From Tillus elongatus (Eukaryota > Arthropoda > Insecta > Coleoptera > Cleridae): a DNA stretch of 64,000 nt. The notes beneath the pieces were generated by a model. It made no database searches and was not told the DNA's origin. It saw nothing but the letters and a program-made list of their open reading frames with translations. Positions 47,661 through 62,688 of the stretch are shown one piece after another. The stretch covers positions 136,086,063 to 136,150,062 of the forward strand of contig OZ023263.1 in NCBI GenBank assembly GCA_964006375.1, written 5' to 3'. The number at the start of each line of letters is the position of its first letter. The first letter of the stretch is position 1. Position numbers and translations under genes: made by a program.

Positions 47661-48823
47661 AATGCTATAGAGTAACAAAATGTAAAATTGTAAAATATCA
47701 TCTTAAAGTCAATATAAATTTTAAAGACGATTCATATAGTAGTAAGTAGGTTACCTACTAGGAAATAATGTTAGCATTGTTACAGAAGTGATCATAAGTC
47801 CTGCTATTGCTATTTAAGTAACTTTAAATTCAAAGATTGGTTATGTTAATATTACAGATAAGTATTAAGAAAAAACGCAACAACCGATGCCGGCGGTATA
47901 CACTCTATTAGGATTAAAATTTTATTTCTAATTAACACCAAAACTCACCCTAGTAAGGGAACTGCTTATTAAAATATTTAAAAGAAATGCTGGTAAAAAT
48001 ATCGATACCTATTTTTGTTTATCCTTTTTGAAACAACAAATTATGCACGTAGTACAAGGTGATTTATATATTATTTAAATAATTAACATTTCTGAACTTT
48101 TTAATTTTATGGGTAGGAAAAAACATAAATAAACATATTATATTATCAGGAACCCTCTTTTAAGTTTATTTCACACATTTGCGGAGAAAAGAATCGATCA
48201 TGGGATTTTTGAGATGCAAACTCACCATAGGTATGCTTTTTTAAACAGAGCAGCCTGTATAATTTTTATTTTTTTGTAGTCTGCGATTTTTCTGATTGCT
48301 TAAACATATTTTACATGTCACATATTTTCTTACGTTCTTCACAAGATATAGAGCTTTAAATTTAAGCAACTGCTGACCATTTGTCTGTCCACAGACAACA
48401 AAAATGATTTTTCAATTAAAAAAACTACTGCGTACTTTGACAGAACTGCCACCAGACCTTTATTAATTTTTTTCGTGGTTAAATGCTGAACTAAATGATT
48501 GCCAAATGTATAACATTTTTGATGATTTCCATTTTTAGTAGTATATATTTTGTTTATCTGGGAAAAATTTATTCTCTTAGTGCTAAAGAACATATTATAT
48601 GTGCTAGCTCACGATAGCTCTCTTAAAGTAGTCTAAATGTCGCCTACGATATTGTGCCGCAAACTGAAGTCTTATCAGTTTTTTACGTGGTTCATCTAAA
48701 TTCCAGATATTGCTTTATGGCATTTGATTTAAGCATACGCGTGTTCCTCAAAAGTTTCGAGCATCGTAGCTTTTTTTAAATTTTCTTTTTCGAAAACATT
48801 GGACGGGTAACTTGATTTGAGAC
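47661..48823. other. Intergenic sequence, nothing recognised
   Basis: It is AT-rich with short unconvincing frames and no clear repeats. Confidence 0.4.
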
Positions 48824-49045
48824 ACACAAATTTTTATGAAAATATATACTTTGTGTTTTAAAAATAATTGGACGTAGAATACCTAATGTGTAACCTTGAC
48901 ATTGTGTCCATACGGAAAAATTTACTTGATTTTTATACAGACACAAATTTTTATGAAAATACATACTTTGTGTTTTAAAAATAATTGGACGTAGAATATC
49001 TAATGAGTAACCTTGACATTGTGTCCATACGGAAAAATTTAATGT
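48824..49045. repeat. Tandem duplication of a 117-bp unit
   Basis: ACACAAATTTTTATGAAAAT starts at 48824 and again at 48941, with GGACGTAGAATAYCTAATG and CATTGTGTCCATACGGAAAAA shared by both units. Confidence 0.9.
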
Positions 49046-51567
49046 TGGACAACGTTAAAATTGTTTTACTTATATCTTACATATCGTTAGCTATAAGATA
49101 CAGAGCTTTTGGACAGAATGGAGCAATTAACATTAACAAAGCTCTAGTAATCCGTAATCCTCCAAACATACTGAATCCGTCAAATAAAACAAAAACTTTT
49201 GTTGCATAGTCAGCGGTTACTTCATTCTTGATCAAGTCCTTACATTTCAAATTTTATGACTCGCAAACGATTAAATCAAATACCTATATAACATGCGAAA
49301 ATTACGTAACTAAAAAAGGTATCAGATTGTAATAATTACCTTACATTGGCTGTAAAAAATAATTTATATTCAGTTTGTAATTGACAAACTTAATGCTGAG
49401 TTATTTTTCTGAAACGTAGGTAGTTTGAACTGGAAATAATGATTCTTCTTATATATTATTATGTTCTAATTAAAAATAAAATAAGTGAATGATAACAGAA
49501 TTTTATGTGAATCACCCTGTATGGATATCTTTTCTAGAATTCTATTAGAATTTTGTCTTGTTCCTGGAAAGTGTTTTGTTAGTTAGCTAATCTAAGTGGC
49601 CTCCTATATGCCATCTATTGATGATCAATTAGGCAAATCAAGTGGTTATATAACAATAGTAACGATATCGTTTTGTTGGTACCCAGTTGTTACAACGTGA
49701 GCATAGACGGAAAGTGGATAAACTGGGCTTAATCGAATTACATTTTTTTTTTAAGTTGTTACAAATTTGAATAACAATTTAATGCGTAGGCTTCTATGTG
49801 CCCGGTATCACAAAAAGAAAAATAGTGATGGGATTTTGGAACCTCTTATTTTACTATAAACCATTATACCTTGCAAAATTTTTCATCGGATAATTTAAAT
49901 CGGAATATGATTTTTGTAGAGTCATTTAACCCTACGTGTTCGACATAGCATGAGTCAATTTAGGTAACATGCGTTTTTAGACTTTTTAATGGACGAGCAA
50001 GATGTTTTATGAAAAAGGTTAGTTCTAGTCTAAGTTGAGAAATTACATTTTCGATAAATAATTGTATTTATTCTGAATGAAAATGTGTATCTTTTATTAG
50101 GTTTTTTGTTTAGTTCAGACAATGGGTAGTAGTCAAAACCATATTTTGACTCTTTGGTACATATTTTCACAAAGTAACTTTACAAGAGGTAATTTTATCC
50201 AAATTTGGTATAAAATTTGTTTTTAAAAACCTATATGTGATACCCAGTATCTAAAGAGAGACATAAACGACTTATAATACCACCATAATAATATTAATTT
50301 GCTTATCAATTAGCATCCCTCAATATTCTGAACAAATGAATACAATAAAATCGAACTTAAATGTAAAATTTAATGTAAACGTATGCATGTAACTAAAGTT
50401 GTGAAACAAGAGCTTTAGGTGTAGTGTATTATGTCTTTCCTAGTACATTGACCTAAAGGATTGATTACAGTGCAAGATGTAAAATCAATAGACGTGCATT
50501 ACCTACAATTAACAAAGTTTTCGATAATGAATGAGAAGCAAATTATTTGTCGTGTGTTATAATACAAACATATTGGCTTCAGTGTAATGTAGGCATAATA
50601 TTCACACATTAAAATTCAAAAGATATATACCTACTTCCTTGTAATGTAAAGCTCTGTTCTGCTTTGATCATATGTTCCGAAAATAATACATGCGAATCCT
50701 AGGTACCAAGTAAAAACGTTAGATTCATATTGATTTTTAATTGCAGGTTTTGGCAATGCAGGTTTAAACTGGTTTATTTGTAAATATAAATGTATGAAGG
50801 AAAAAAATTAGTACCTACTCAAAATATGTTTTAAAATTTCAAGTTTCTATAAATGTTACAGTATTTACAGTGCACCTAGACCGCCATTCGATTGATACCA
50901 TTTAAAACTTCGTTAATAAAATGTTGATTAGTTTTAATTTGAAACGTTTGTGCCTAATTTCAAAGGCGAATATCAACATGCGCCAATGAGGTTATACTTC
51001 TAATACCATTTTTTTGGCATTTGGTGTGCTTTCTATACAAATACTAGGTTACGAATTTGAATATTCTTTTTTGCTATGTTTACACTACTTTCACTGTCGT
51101 TCTGCGAATACATTTTCATTATATCCTTCTTACGTAGCGAACGCGTTGCATAGGGTGCAAGCGGTAGCAGAAGATATGTGGGGACGGACCCGGAGACCCT
51201 CGTGGTCATATAATGAAGAGAAGTTGAACTCTCTTGCACAAGTCCACAATTTGGAACGAATAGGCGATAGATTTTAGGGAAACTAGAAAACTCCAATCGT
51301 CCCAGAGAGCGTTTCTGTTAGGTTAACTACATCCAACGAAGCAATGTCGGTGCTGTGCGGGTGCTCACCTTTGTAGTTGAAAGTACAGATGAGCTTTTAA
51401 AGGTGGGAACATATTGTGTGTACTGTAGAAGCCCTGAACAGTAATAAAACCAGATAGGGCTATTCTCCATTGCCATATTATGGCAGTGTCTGCCCGAAGG
51501 CCGACTTGCTGGAGACGACTAACAAGGACTAAATCGGTCTATGTTTTCTGTTTTACAAACACACACA
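49046..51567. other. Intergenic sequence
   Basis: No credible gene is present. A stray AATCACCCTGTATGG (about 49513) looks like a mariner-type end. Around 51120-51300 the sequence is less AT-rich but its frames are short on both strands. Confidence 0.4.
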
Positions 51568-51758
51568 CTAAGTGAGTAGCGAACGTGTCGCCACCTAGTT
51601 CGGAACCAAGTACTTGTTGTCACGCCCGCTCCAAATAATACAGAGTATTAAAATAGAGACAGTATACAACTAACTAACAATTTAAAAAATTGTTAGCCCT
51701 GGCCCATTTCTACCCCAATATAGGGACAAAGTATGTAAGACTAGATGCATTCTCGCAA

Positions 51759-51820
51759 CAATTAGAACCGTAGACCGGTTTCGCTCTCATTAGAGCTCTT
51801 CAGTACGGCATACTAATTGC
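51759..51820 (-). ncRNA. Type I hammerhead ribozyme motif, copy 1
   Basis: It is the same 62-nt sequence as copies 2 and 3, read on the minus strand: core CTGAAGA, stem II GCTCT/AGAGC with AATG loop, GAAA, then CCGGTC. Stem I pairs CCGTA with TACGG and CAATTAG with CTAATTG. Confidence 0.85.
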
Positions 51821-52305
51821 AGCAAAAATGCACCAAAAATAACACGGCTATCGTATAGCCAGTCTTAAAACACTAAGTGAGTAGCGAACGTGTCGCCACC
51901 TAGTTCGGAACCAAGTACTTGTTGTCACGCCCGCTCCAAATAATACAGAGTATTAAAATAGAGACAGTATACAACTAACTAACAATTTAAAAAATTGTTA
52001 GCCCTGGCCCATTTCTACCCCAATATAGGGACAAAGTATGTAAGACTAGATGCATTCTCGCAACAAGAGAATGCATCTAGTCTTACATACTTTGTCCCTA
52101 TATTGGGGTAGAAATGGGCCAGGGCTAACAATTTTTTAAATTGTTAGTTAGTTGTATACTGTCTCTATTTTAATACTCTGTATTATTTGGAGCGGGCGTG
52201 ACAACAAGTACTTGGTTCCGAACTAGGTGGCGACACGTTCGCTACTCACTTAGTGTTTTAAGACTGGCTATACGATAGCCGTGTTATTTTTGGTGCATTT
52301 TTGCT

Positions 52306-52368
52306 GCAATTAGTATGCCGTACTGAAGAGCTCTAATGAGAGCGAAACCGGTCTACGGTTCTAATTGT
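52306..52368 (+). ncRNA. Type I hammerhead ribozyme motif, copy 2
   Basis: The conserved core is complete: CTGAAGA (52323-52329), stem II GCTCT-AATG-AGAGC (52330-52343), GAAA (52344-52347), the short palindromic stem III CCGG (52348-52351) and the cleavage triplet GTC (52351-52353). Stem I is formed by CCGTA with TACGG plus CAATTAG (52307-52313) with CTAATTG (52361-52367), separated by a small internal loop. Predicted self-cleavage is after C52353. The tiny stem III is like that of Penelope and retrozyme hammerheads, which often act as dimers (established knowledge). Confidence 0.88.
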
Positions 52369-52610
52369 TGCGAGAATGCATCTAGTCTTACATACTTTGT
52401 CCCTATATTGGGGTAGAAATGGGCCAGGGCTAACAATTTTTTAAATTGTTAGTTAGTTGTATACTGTCTCTATTTTAATACTCTGTATTATTTGGAGCGG
52501 GCGTGACAACAAGTACTTGGTTCCGAACTAGGTGGCGACACGTTCGCTACTCACTTAGTGTTTTAAGACTGGCTATACGATAGCCGTGTTATTTTTGGTG
52601 CATTTTTGCT

Positions 52611-52673
52611 GCAATTAGTATGCCGTACTGAAGAGCTCTAATGAGAGCGAAACCGGTCTACGGTTCTAATTGT
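52611..52673 (+). ncRNA. Type I hammerhead ribozyme motif, copy 3
   Basis: It is identical to copy 2 at a distance of 305 bp, with CTGAAGA at 52628-52634. Direct tandem copies 2 and 3 would allow a transcript to be cut into unit-length RNA of about 305 nt. Confidence 0.88.
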
Positions 52674-52692
52674 TGCGAGAATGCATCTAGTC

Positions 52693-52714
52693 TTAAACAC
52701 ACACACACACACAC

Positions 52715-52804
<90 letters not shown>
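52693..52804. repeat. (CA)n then (TA)n microsatellite
   Basis: CA repeats (52693-52717) are followed by about 84 bp of TA. Confidence 0.95.
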
Positions 52805-52810
<6 letters not shown>

Positions 52811-52933
52811 ATTACCCATTCATTTGTTACTGACTAAATATATATTGTTTTCGTTCATCACAGTGTAGATGATATTTTAGTATATTTAGTTGGTACCTAC
52901 CTAACAGGGTGTAAGCAACTTACGAAAGTAAGC

Positions 52934-53069
52934 TATAAATCTAGGAGGAAATTATTTACTTATGTAGCTTTCGAGGGATCGACAAAATCAATACGCTATA
53001 CGAAAATAGCCTTGATTTTGGCGATCACTCTACATCTACATAAGTAAATAATTTCCTCCCTAGATTTAC
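52934..53069. repeat. Hairpin with 33-bp arms
   Basis: TAAATCTAG-GAGGAAATTATTTACTTATGTAG (52935-52967) is the inverse of 53036-53069, with one extra base on the right. The loop is about 68 bp. It could be a tiny foldback or MITE remnant; no target duplication is evident. Confidence 0.8.
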
Positions 53070-54615
<1,546 letters not shown>

Positions 54616-54667
54616 TGTTCCACTTTTTAAAGTAATTATTAATTTTACTGTGGTAACTTTTTAAGGC

Positions 54668-54749
<82 letters not shown>

Positions 54750-56079
54750 TTATTGTAAATAAATATTAAATAACTCTTGTCAAAAGTAAATATACTTACC
54801 TAACTAATATTATTATAATTCTTATAAAAATATATTTCCAACTTTAGTTAAAAGAAACTTTCGATTTAGTGTTTAAATACTTAATACAAATTTCTATCAA
54901 CTTTTACCACTTGGGTAGGTGTAAAAAGGGTTTGCACTTATTGCAATGTTTTACTGTGGTGCATAGATTCCTAATCATTTCTTGTACCCGAATTTCTGTG
55001 TAAATTATATCTATAAACTAATAAATTGGAATTACCTAAGTACTTATCGAGCAAGTTATTTTCTAGTACCTACGATTGACTCAACGGTAATCAATCTTCA
55101 AATTGTCAATTGATTGAAGCTGTATTATAAACACATTTATAAATTGGAACATTGGAATGAAAAGAGGAGAAAAATAAAAAAACTCCTTAAATAAAATTGA
55201 CATTGTAGCACACTGGGATGCTGTCTGAACATTAATAAACCACGCCTCCCTTTTGTCTCAACGCCTACTGGACGGGGCGCACGCGTGATCATGTGACTGC
55301 GACGTGACCAATGCAAGGTGGATCCTGTAAATCAATTGAGAAATTCCTGCTGCCACTCAAGTTGGATAAGGAACTTAGCAGGAGTAAGAGAGATACACGG
55401 AGGATTAACTGAAGAGTGAGGAGCATTTTCAGCGGGCTGTTGAAAATATTCTAAGATTTTCGAGTCAAGTTCACTCAAGTTCGATTCTAGCATTTCGACC
55501 CATGTTTAAATGTACGTAATCTGTATTGATTGTACTTTGATGCATTCAGTCTGGCAGTCCTCTGCTATTTTGAGAGTGGAAGTGAAGTACTCCGGGAATA
55601 TATAGGGACTCTTATATTACGATATGGTTGTTTATTGGTGGACAATAGATTTAGATTTTCTTCATCGACTCGCTAAAAAAATCCTTGTTCTCTTTTAAAG
55701 GTACCTACCTACTTATAACATTTTTGGTAATAATTATGTATAATGAAATGAAATAGGTATATCACTGCAGATGGTAGATATTAATGTTTTAGTGGATAAA
55801 ATAGGATTATGTACAAGTAGTTACTGGAATTGTGTTACTAAAGAAAGGTAAAGACGGAAGTGAATTTGGAAAAAAATTAAACGAGGCTGCTAATTGATAA
55901 TTTTGACAGCTAGATACTACATACCTATGACAGAAAACAATAATCATAATTGTGTTGAATATATGGACAAGCATAAGCTTATATGTAAAACACTATAATA
56001 TGTAGGTACTTACCTAGGTATAATCATCACACCAATTAAGTAATACTAGATAATATTAATACTGATGTATGGATCCTAT

Positions 56080-56165
<86 letters not shown>

Positions 56166-56270
56166 TGCATTTGTGGAGCCAGAGAAATGGTCTCTACGTC
56201 TGTATTTAGTATAAAATGGTTCCACCAAGTAAGGGCAACAACAATTAATTAACTTCAAGAGGGTTTTCGG
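54616..56270. other. Intergenic sequence, with a moderately GC-rich island near 55.2-55.6 kb
   Basis: TA tracts lie at about 54670-54746 and 56082-56163. Around 55235-55330 CpG and CCAAT-like words cluster (GGGGCGCACGCGTGATCATGTGACTGCGACGTGACCAATG), which could mark a host promoter. There is no ORF or splice evidence to support a gene. Confidence 0.35.
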
Positions 56271-56289
56271 TTCAAACGTGATGTTTGAG

Positions 56290-58260
56290 TTAATGCTCAT
56301 AGTTATGTTAAAGTTAAATGTCTTTAGAGGCTATTTCTTATATCATGTAAAATTTTATTATAGACCTCCAATAAGTTTCTATGTTGGGTTTATTGTTCCC
56401 TCAGTGACAATCCATCTGCCTACGGAATTTTTTGATGATTCAATCAAGTACAGTAGTTGGCTATTTGGTAAGAAACTAGCTGAATTCTGATGTTGTTCTC
56501 CTTCGAGATTTTAGTGTCCATAATCCTAACTGGCTCAAACTTTTAAACTTTGTAGATGGCGCAGGACGAACTGTTGAACTAGTAGGGTGGCCGACTCTAA
56601 ATATATAGCCTATATTTTAATCTTTATCCGACGACAAACCCTAAAAACTACAAACTATTAAGCTTGCCTCCCCTAATCAAGTCTGGTCATTGTTTTATCT
56701 TCGCAATACATCGGCTGCAAACAAACAATTTCTTTCTAGGATATACTCTGCAAATCTGGCACTACAAATTTGCGGAATGGGAGAAATTAAGAAATGTTTA
56801 TTCTTCGCTTTCTTGGGCGGATATTAGTTTTTGAAATTATAATCCAACTGAATGCACCTCCATTATTGAAATAATCATATTAGGCATGGACACTTATATT
56901 CCTAATTTATCGAAACATGGCATTTAAAATCAAATCCAGATTCAATAAAGCTTCTCAGAAAATAGCCCACCAGTTTTGGTGCAAAAAACTCCAGCAACGA
57001 ATGTCACTACTTCTAATCAGCAAGGAACAAGCCCCAGGAGATAATCAATTAAATCAAAAATGATTTTCACCAATTTATAAGGTACAAAGTCATCTCATGT
57101 TCAAACACAACCTGACGTTTCTGGTCTATCACAAAAATTGTAGGCCACAACTTCATCACCAGCTCTCCTTCACTGGCTTCAAGTTATCTAACATTCCTGT
57201 ATCATCGACAGAAAATGCTGATTTAGTCTATCATGTAGTTGCTTCTAACTACAGGCCTCATTAGCAAAAAAACGGCCTCCAACTCTAAAGTCAAAAACGA
57301 GAAAAATATTTTTCAAGAATCGTACTGTTAAGCACATATTGGAAAATGTATACATCAAAGAGGCATCAGGCCTGATTCTATCGCAACAATGGTTTTTTAA
57401 ATGTGTGCTCCTGAACTGACTTCAATCTTGTGTCTGCTCTTTTTAAGGTCATGTAAATGGAGGTATTTCGATCTTCCTTAAAACAACCCCTTTCGATCCA
57501 CCCTTAAAAATAAAGACAAGGCGAATGTGGAAAACTCATCCAATCCACAATATTAGTTAGAAAAAGTTAGCAATATAGAGTTAATGAAATAGGTACTTAA
57601 AAAAATGAAATATCCTAATATATAATCTTAAACACGGGTTTGTCAAAACCGACCTACTAGCGGTATACACAACGCTTATTTTTGGAGTTCTGTTGTTTAC
57701 AAATTTGGGGAAAATCATGCACAATTTCATTGAATATTTCTAAAGGGTTCGATCGGGTTTATACGCGGCACTCATTAATAAACTTTCATCATACGGATTG
57801 TTTTCCAAGCGCTGCTTATGTATATTTACTTTTCTTTTTGATTTGAAATATTGTTCTCATTTCTAAGGTGCTGCACCAGCTAAAACTCTGTCCCTCCTAG
57901 ATTCCTTTCAGAAGCTATCCATTCGCCTTATATAACATTCATATATTACAGTTAATTTTATTACCGTGGACTACAGAGAAAGATTGGAAATCTCTGCCTC
58001 TTCTATCAATACTATCATCGATATTGCTTCGTTAGTACCTCCGCTTGCGACGTTCAATCGGCCAACCCGCTTAAGTCAGAAAGCAGTCAAATTACTTACT
58101 TGTTAAACCGCTCGTTTACTTACGCTACTTTATCAGCTACTTTATCAAAGTCTTAACTTTGAAATCTCCTTCCGGCAGACATATTTCCGGAGATAATAAA
58201 TCCCCTACTATACAACAAGCGAGTTAATACACATCTTGTGGCATATCAATCAAATTCATG
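56290..58260 (+). pseudogene. Decayed CR1-like non-LTR retrotransposon
   Basis: Across shifting frames it follows the same order as the CR1-like protein at 35.1-38.0 kb: FYYRPPISF, LRDFSVHNPNWL, IWHYKFAEWEKLRN, FKMCAPEL, NISKGFD, KTLSLLDSFQKLSIRLI. Frequent stops, deletions and lost motifs show it is old. It supports long residence of this family in the genome. Confidence 0.75.
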
Positions 58261-59542
<1,282 letters not shown>

Positions 59543-60382
59543 ATGTTAAATTAGTAGCTGATTTGTGTACAATTTACCTAAAAGTATCTGAATCTGTTCT
59601 ATCTTTCAATTTAATACGTCAATAAAAATTTTTGACGCTATAAAACTAATAAGTGTAATGACATCTATCCATGTCTATTTATTCTATGTAACTTTATACC
59701 ACAGTAATGTCTTTTTCTAAAAACAGGGAATAAAAGTGGCGGCCTTTTCCAAATTATGTAAAATTTAATTCCAGTAAACATCGATTACAATTATTCAACT
59801 AAACCAAATCATGGCATCTTGAATCTGTAGTTTGAAGCCAATATATAAGTTAAATTTAGTTAAAATAAATTGACGAGTTTCAAAGACATAGCATTTTCCA
59901 CAAGAAAATTTGCAACTTCCAATGGAAAAACTTGTCTCTCTGTACTGGGCAACGAACTTAGCCTCCGAAAGGACTTTTCTATTGTAATGGCAAAACCGGA
60001 AGTCTCTATGTGGTGTAGAAGTTTCGTAAACCATGTTGTGCAAAAAAATATATACAGGCAGTCCACTTGTAAACAAAACATCCGCGTTTTAGGGCACTTA
60101 TCGTGATTTTGTTGAAAATAGCTTAAGGAGGTAAATTTTTCTGTCAATATAGATATTCCAGGGATGTACAGGAACTATTGGTTATAGAAAAAAACTGTGA
60201 GCAGTTAGTTACATTACCGAATTTGGAAAACCAACATTGACGTGCCAGTGTCAAGAAGATTTCGAGCAATATTTCATTTCTGTATCATATTCGACTCCAA
60301 ATTGCATCAATTGCAGATACAAGTTTAATACTTTTTGTAAGATGCATTGTAAAATTTACACAATAAACTAAAACTAAAACTT
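59543..60382. other. Intergenic sequence with a small shared repeat
   Basis: About 60300-60372 (AAATTGCATCAATTGCAGATACAAGTTTA...TTTGTAAGATGCATTGTA) matches 22978-23050 in diverged form. No gene is evident. Confidence 0.45.
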
Positions 60383-61975
60383 GAAGGGGAATACTTTTTA
60401 GCTTATTTTCAACATCGGAACACCAACCTTTAAGCGGTGGTGCGATTCACCCCTAAAATATTACATGACAAGGGGGTCAAGTAGCACATCATTTTAAAAC
60501 TGGTGTAACTCTCTGTTCGACGGTAAATTTGAAGCAGTGGATTCTGATAAATTCACTCCTAAAGATAATAAAGGACTTTCTTTATTTTTCTACAAACATA
60601 GTCGTGTTTTGTTTATTGTTTTATCTGATTATCACCAATGAAAACGCGAAAGTTGATCGTTACAGATGAAAATTAAATTGTGCTTTTCTGTTTCTTTATT
60701 TGCGAAAAAACCTTAGTGTACGAGTGATTTTCGTTTTATTTGTCCGTCGGGTTATTGTTGTTTGTGCAGTTATTCGGCAAATGGTTTACTCGATTGCCCA
60801 GAGGGTGGAAATGATTTCTCTTTTTTATGCAAATAATCAATGCACTATTAAAACAGCAGAACTATTTAATCAACAACATTTAAATTAGCATGTTAATCGA
60901 AAGTATGTGTTGGAGTAAGTGAAAAAGTTTCAAGAGACAAACAGACCCGGTTTTTAATAAAAAAGCGAAGCGCTGAAAAAGATGAAGCGGTAGAAGTGGG
61001 GTCATGTTGCTTTGAATCCCATAACGAGTACGAGGCATCTGGCAAGTGAATCTGGTTTTGGGAGAGCTACTATTCAAAACATTTTGCAGCGTCATAAATT
61101 ACACCCATGCAAAATCCATCTTGTACACGAACTAAATGCAGATGACTTAGACCGCCGTCTGAACTTTGGTGGAGTGATAAGTGAACTAGTGGTGAATGAT
61201 CTGAATTTCCTTTTTTTAACTTTCTTTTCGGATGAGTGTTCGTTTTTCCTGAACGGTACCGTGAATCGTCATAATTGTACTAATTGTGCCGATTCTAATT
61301 GCAGATTATTTCACGACAGTCATACACAATACCCAGAAAAACTCAATGTTTGGGATGGAAAAAGCACCAAAAGGTGGCCATATTGTTGGTTTTTTTCTTA
61401 CCTGGTTATCTGACTAGAGATACGTACTTGGACTTGCTAGAAAACACAATTGATCCAACGTTGACTGAAATTATCGAAAATGATGAACAGGATGGAGCTT
61501 CTCCTAACTACGCTTTGCCTGTTAGACAATATCTCGATCACATATCTCCAAATCGGAGGGCTGGAAGAAGAGGTTCCATAGAAAGGCCCTCATGATCGCC
61601 AGATTTATCACCCGTAGATTTATTTTTGTGAAGTCACATTAAAATATAAATGTATTTTACTTAGCCCGATTCTTTACAAGAACTTCGCCAACATATAGCA
61701 AACGAATGCCGACAAATCACTCCAGGAATGTTACAGAATGTGCGCCGATGTTTCGAACAAAACTTGTACTATTGTATGGAGGCTGGTGGTCGAAGTATTG
61801 AACTTAATAAACTGACTTGTAAGTTTCTTTCAAATAAATTACTTACATTTAGAAGTCAATTTCTCAGAATTCACTGCTTAAAATTTGAAAAATCAGGCGC
61901 ATTTGGAAAGAGATTTACACCAGCTACCCTTGTCATTTAAGATTAAAGCCTAAAGTTTTTCCCCTTGAAAGCAAA
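60383..61975 (+). mobile_element. Decayed Tc1/mariner-type element with inverted ends
   Basis: The left end (TTGAAGGGGAATACTTTTTAGC... ATGACAAGGG ... CTGGTGTAACTCTCT ... AAGCAGTGGATTCTGATAAATT) has an inverse on the right (61820-61975, CCCCTTGAAAGC at the end). The TIRs of about 150 bp are diverged. The body holds a transposase relic. Confidence 0.7.
60781..61815 (+). pseudogene. Transposase relic of the 60.4-kb mariner element
   Basis: It starts MVYSIAQRVEMISLFYANNQC (helix-turn-helix domain start) and continues through frame changes: ITSTRHLASESGFGRATIQNILQ, FFSDECSFFLNG (first catalytic Asp), EKLNVWDG. It ends SPDLSPVDLF followed by a stop, then LQELRQHIANECRQITPGMLQNVRRCFEQ. At least four stops and frameshifts occur. 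It is related in layout to the transposases at 24.4 and 34.2 kb. Confidence 0.78.
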
Positions 61976-62458
<483 letters not shown>

Positions 62459-62688
62459 TTTATCTGTAAAGGTAAAGGTAAGATGCTTACTGGCAATTAG
62501 GCAATTGCTGGCCCTTTTTGCTCATCTAAACTAACCTACCCTCCACCTTGAGCTCGATCTCAACGACGACAGTGATTTGAAAAATCATCCGCCGCCGGTG
62601 AGTCTCGAACCGTCGTCCTCCGTATCCGTATTGGAAAGTCTGAATCGACTTTCCCGCACGGCCACGGAGGCGCTCTTTTTATCTGTAA
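62459..62688 (-). mobile_element. tRNA-derived SINE with 11-bp target duplication
   Basis: TTTATCTGTAA flanks it at 62459-62469 and 62678-62688. On the minus strand it starts GCGCCTCCGTGGCCGTGCGGG, which contains an A-box-like TGGCCGTGCGGG. A B-box-like GGTTCGAGACT follows about 60 bp later, both RNA polymerase III elements. The body continues about 110 bp and ends in CTTACCTTTACCTTTAC repeats. Length is about 208 bp. It would have used a partner LINE for mobilisation; which one is not visible. Confidence 0.85.

Larger units (their letters stand above)
51568..52694. mobile_element. Palindromic array of about 304-bp hammerhead-ribozyme units (retrozyme or Penelope terminal repeats)
   Basis: The unit beginning ACTAAGTGAGTAGCGAACGT starts at 51568 and 51872 (period 304); the second is cut at 52059. 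After a 7-nt centre (GCAACAA, 52060-52066) the same sequence runs in inverse from 52067, giving arms of about 490 bp (51568-52059 and 52067-52558) that match almost perfectly. A further partial inverse unit extends to 52694. CA repeats flank both sides. Three hammerhead motifs lie inside. No protein is encoded. Confidence 0.9.

Noticed and set aside
55235..55640. Host promoter and first exon
   Set aside because: There are only suggestive CpG and CCAAT words; no ATG-led frame, donor site or TATA/initiator arrangement could be supported.
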